This document shows positions 32,192 through 32,468 of a stretch of 32,468 nt of DNA, piece by piece. Below the pieces are notes generated by a model, which had not been told where the DNA came from, made no database searches, and saw only the letters and a program-made list of their open reading frames with translations. Both the position numbers and the translations under genes were made by a program. This DNA is from Sphingomonas sanxanigenens (GTDB taxonomy: Bacteria; Pseudomonadota; Alphaproteobacteria; Sphingomonadales; Sphingomonadaceae): NCBI GenBank assembly GCA_003240855.1, contig QFNN01000020.1:1-32468 (forward strand), read 5' to 3'. Positions within the stretch are counted from its first letter, which is position 1. The number at the start of each line of letters is the position of its first letter.

Positions 32192-32468
32192 TTACGCCAG
32201 CGCGGCCTTTACGAGGCCGCTGGCCTTCGACATGTCGAGCGTGCCGGCGTGGCGCGCCTTCAGTTCGGCCATCACCTTGCCCATGTCCTTGACGCCGGTC
32301 GCGCCGATCTCGGCCTTGATCGCCTCGATCGCGGCAACGGTCTCGTCCTCTGACAGCATCTGGGGGAGGAAGCGCTCGATCACCGCGACTTCGGCCTCTT
32401 CGGCGGCGGCGAGTTCGGCGCGGCCGCCCTTGGCGTACATCTCGATCGATTCGCGGCGCTGCTTGACC
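32192..32468 (-). CDS. GatB/YqeY-domain protein (partial, C-terminal part)
   Basis: The last 91 full codons of a YqeY-type protein; the gene continues beyond the window edge. The visible sequence starts VKQRRESIEMYAKGGRAELA, the typical YqeY helix, followed by FLPQMLSEDETVAAIEAI and the C-terminal GVKDMGKVMAELKARHAG, the same fold as the tail of the GatB amidotransferase subunit that contacts tRNA. The role of the stand-alone proteins is not well established. It commonly precedes dnaG; here the DUF559 cassette lies between them. Confidence 0.92.
   Translation of the reverse strand, partial: VKQRRESIEMYAKGGRAELAAAEEAEVAVIERFLPQMLSEDETVAAIEAIKAEIGATGVKDMGKVMAELKARHAGTLDMSKASGLVKAALA

Overview
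The window is high-GC chromosomal DNA, tightly packed with genes on both strands. The gene set points to an alphaproteobacterium, most likely a sphingomonad (Sphingomonadaceae). Pointers are the recG / sdhE / mfd neighbourhood, the yqeY - dnaG - rpoD macromolecular-synthesis block, a DOMON-like protein of a kind I associate with sphingomonads, and a leucine-degradation (liu-type) cluster. There is no prophage, classical insertion sequence, CRISPR array or rRNA. One tRNA gene, tRNA-Gln(TTG), is present.

Layout. 1-2.6 kb: tail of an unidentified gene, a GNAT acetyltransferase, a soluble diguanylate cyclase on the minus strand, and proC. 2.6-4.5 kb: a MarR regulator divergent from a branched-chain aminotransferase, then a strong hairpin and tRNA-Gln. 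4.5-9.8 kb: minus-strand leucine-catabolism cluster, in transcription order isovaleryl-CoA dehydrogenase, methylcrotonyl-CoA carboxylase beta, a small SnoaL/NTF2-like protein and methylcrotonyl-CoA carboxylase alpha. A divergent LysR regulator follows at 9975. 10.9-12.8 kb: a Tat-exported amidohydrolase and a GAF protein. 12.9-18.9 kb: mfd and sdhE on the minus strand with recG divergent. 18.9-22.3 kb: PilZ protein, tyrS, then a coupled pair of a DOMON-like protein and a DUF1343/NamZ-type protein. 22.3-27.7 kb: a CoxE-type VWA protein followed by a 2OG-Fe(II) oxygenase, a soluble chemoreceptor in the opposite orientation, a MoxR ATPase and an uncharacterised helical protein. 27.8-32.5 kb: rpoD, dnaG, a DUF559 nuclease-like gene and the end of a GatB/YqeY-domain gene, all on the minus strand.

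How the genes fit together. ilvE and the liu-type cluster sit on either side of the tRNA and cover the reversible transamination of leucine and its later oxidation to 3-methylglutaconyl-CoA. Mfd and RecG are the DNA-repair translocases of the region. YqeY, DnaG and RpoD form the usual housekeeping block.

The most unusual structure is at 31770-32187. A small DUF559 (PD-(D/E)XK-like) gene lies exactly between two oppositely oriented copies of a 35-bp sequence. The copies match at 33 of 35 positions, and each contains a 20-22 nt hairpin. One copy immediately precedes the start codon; the other encodes the protein's C-terminal tail, and the stop codon overlaps the dnaG start. It looks like a compact nuclease/palindrome cassette inserted into an essential operon. 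Other structures worth attention are a hairpin that would mask the moxR ribosome-binding site, a 12-bp palindrome just after rpoD, and a low-GC patch inside the carboxylase alpha gene.
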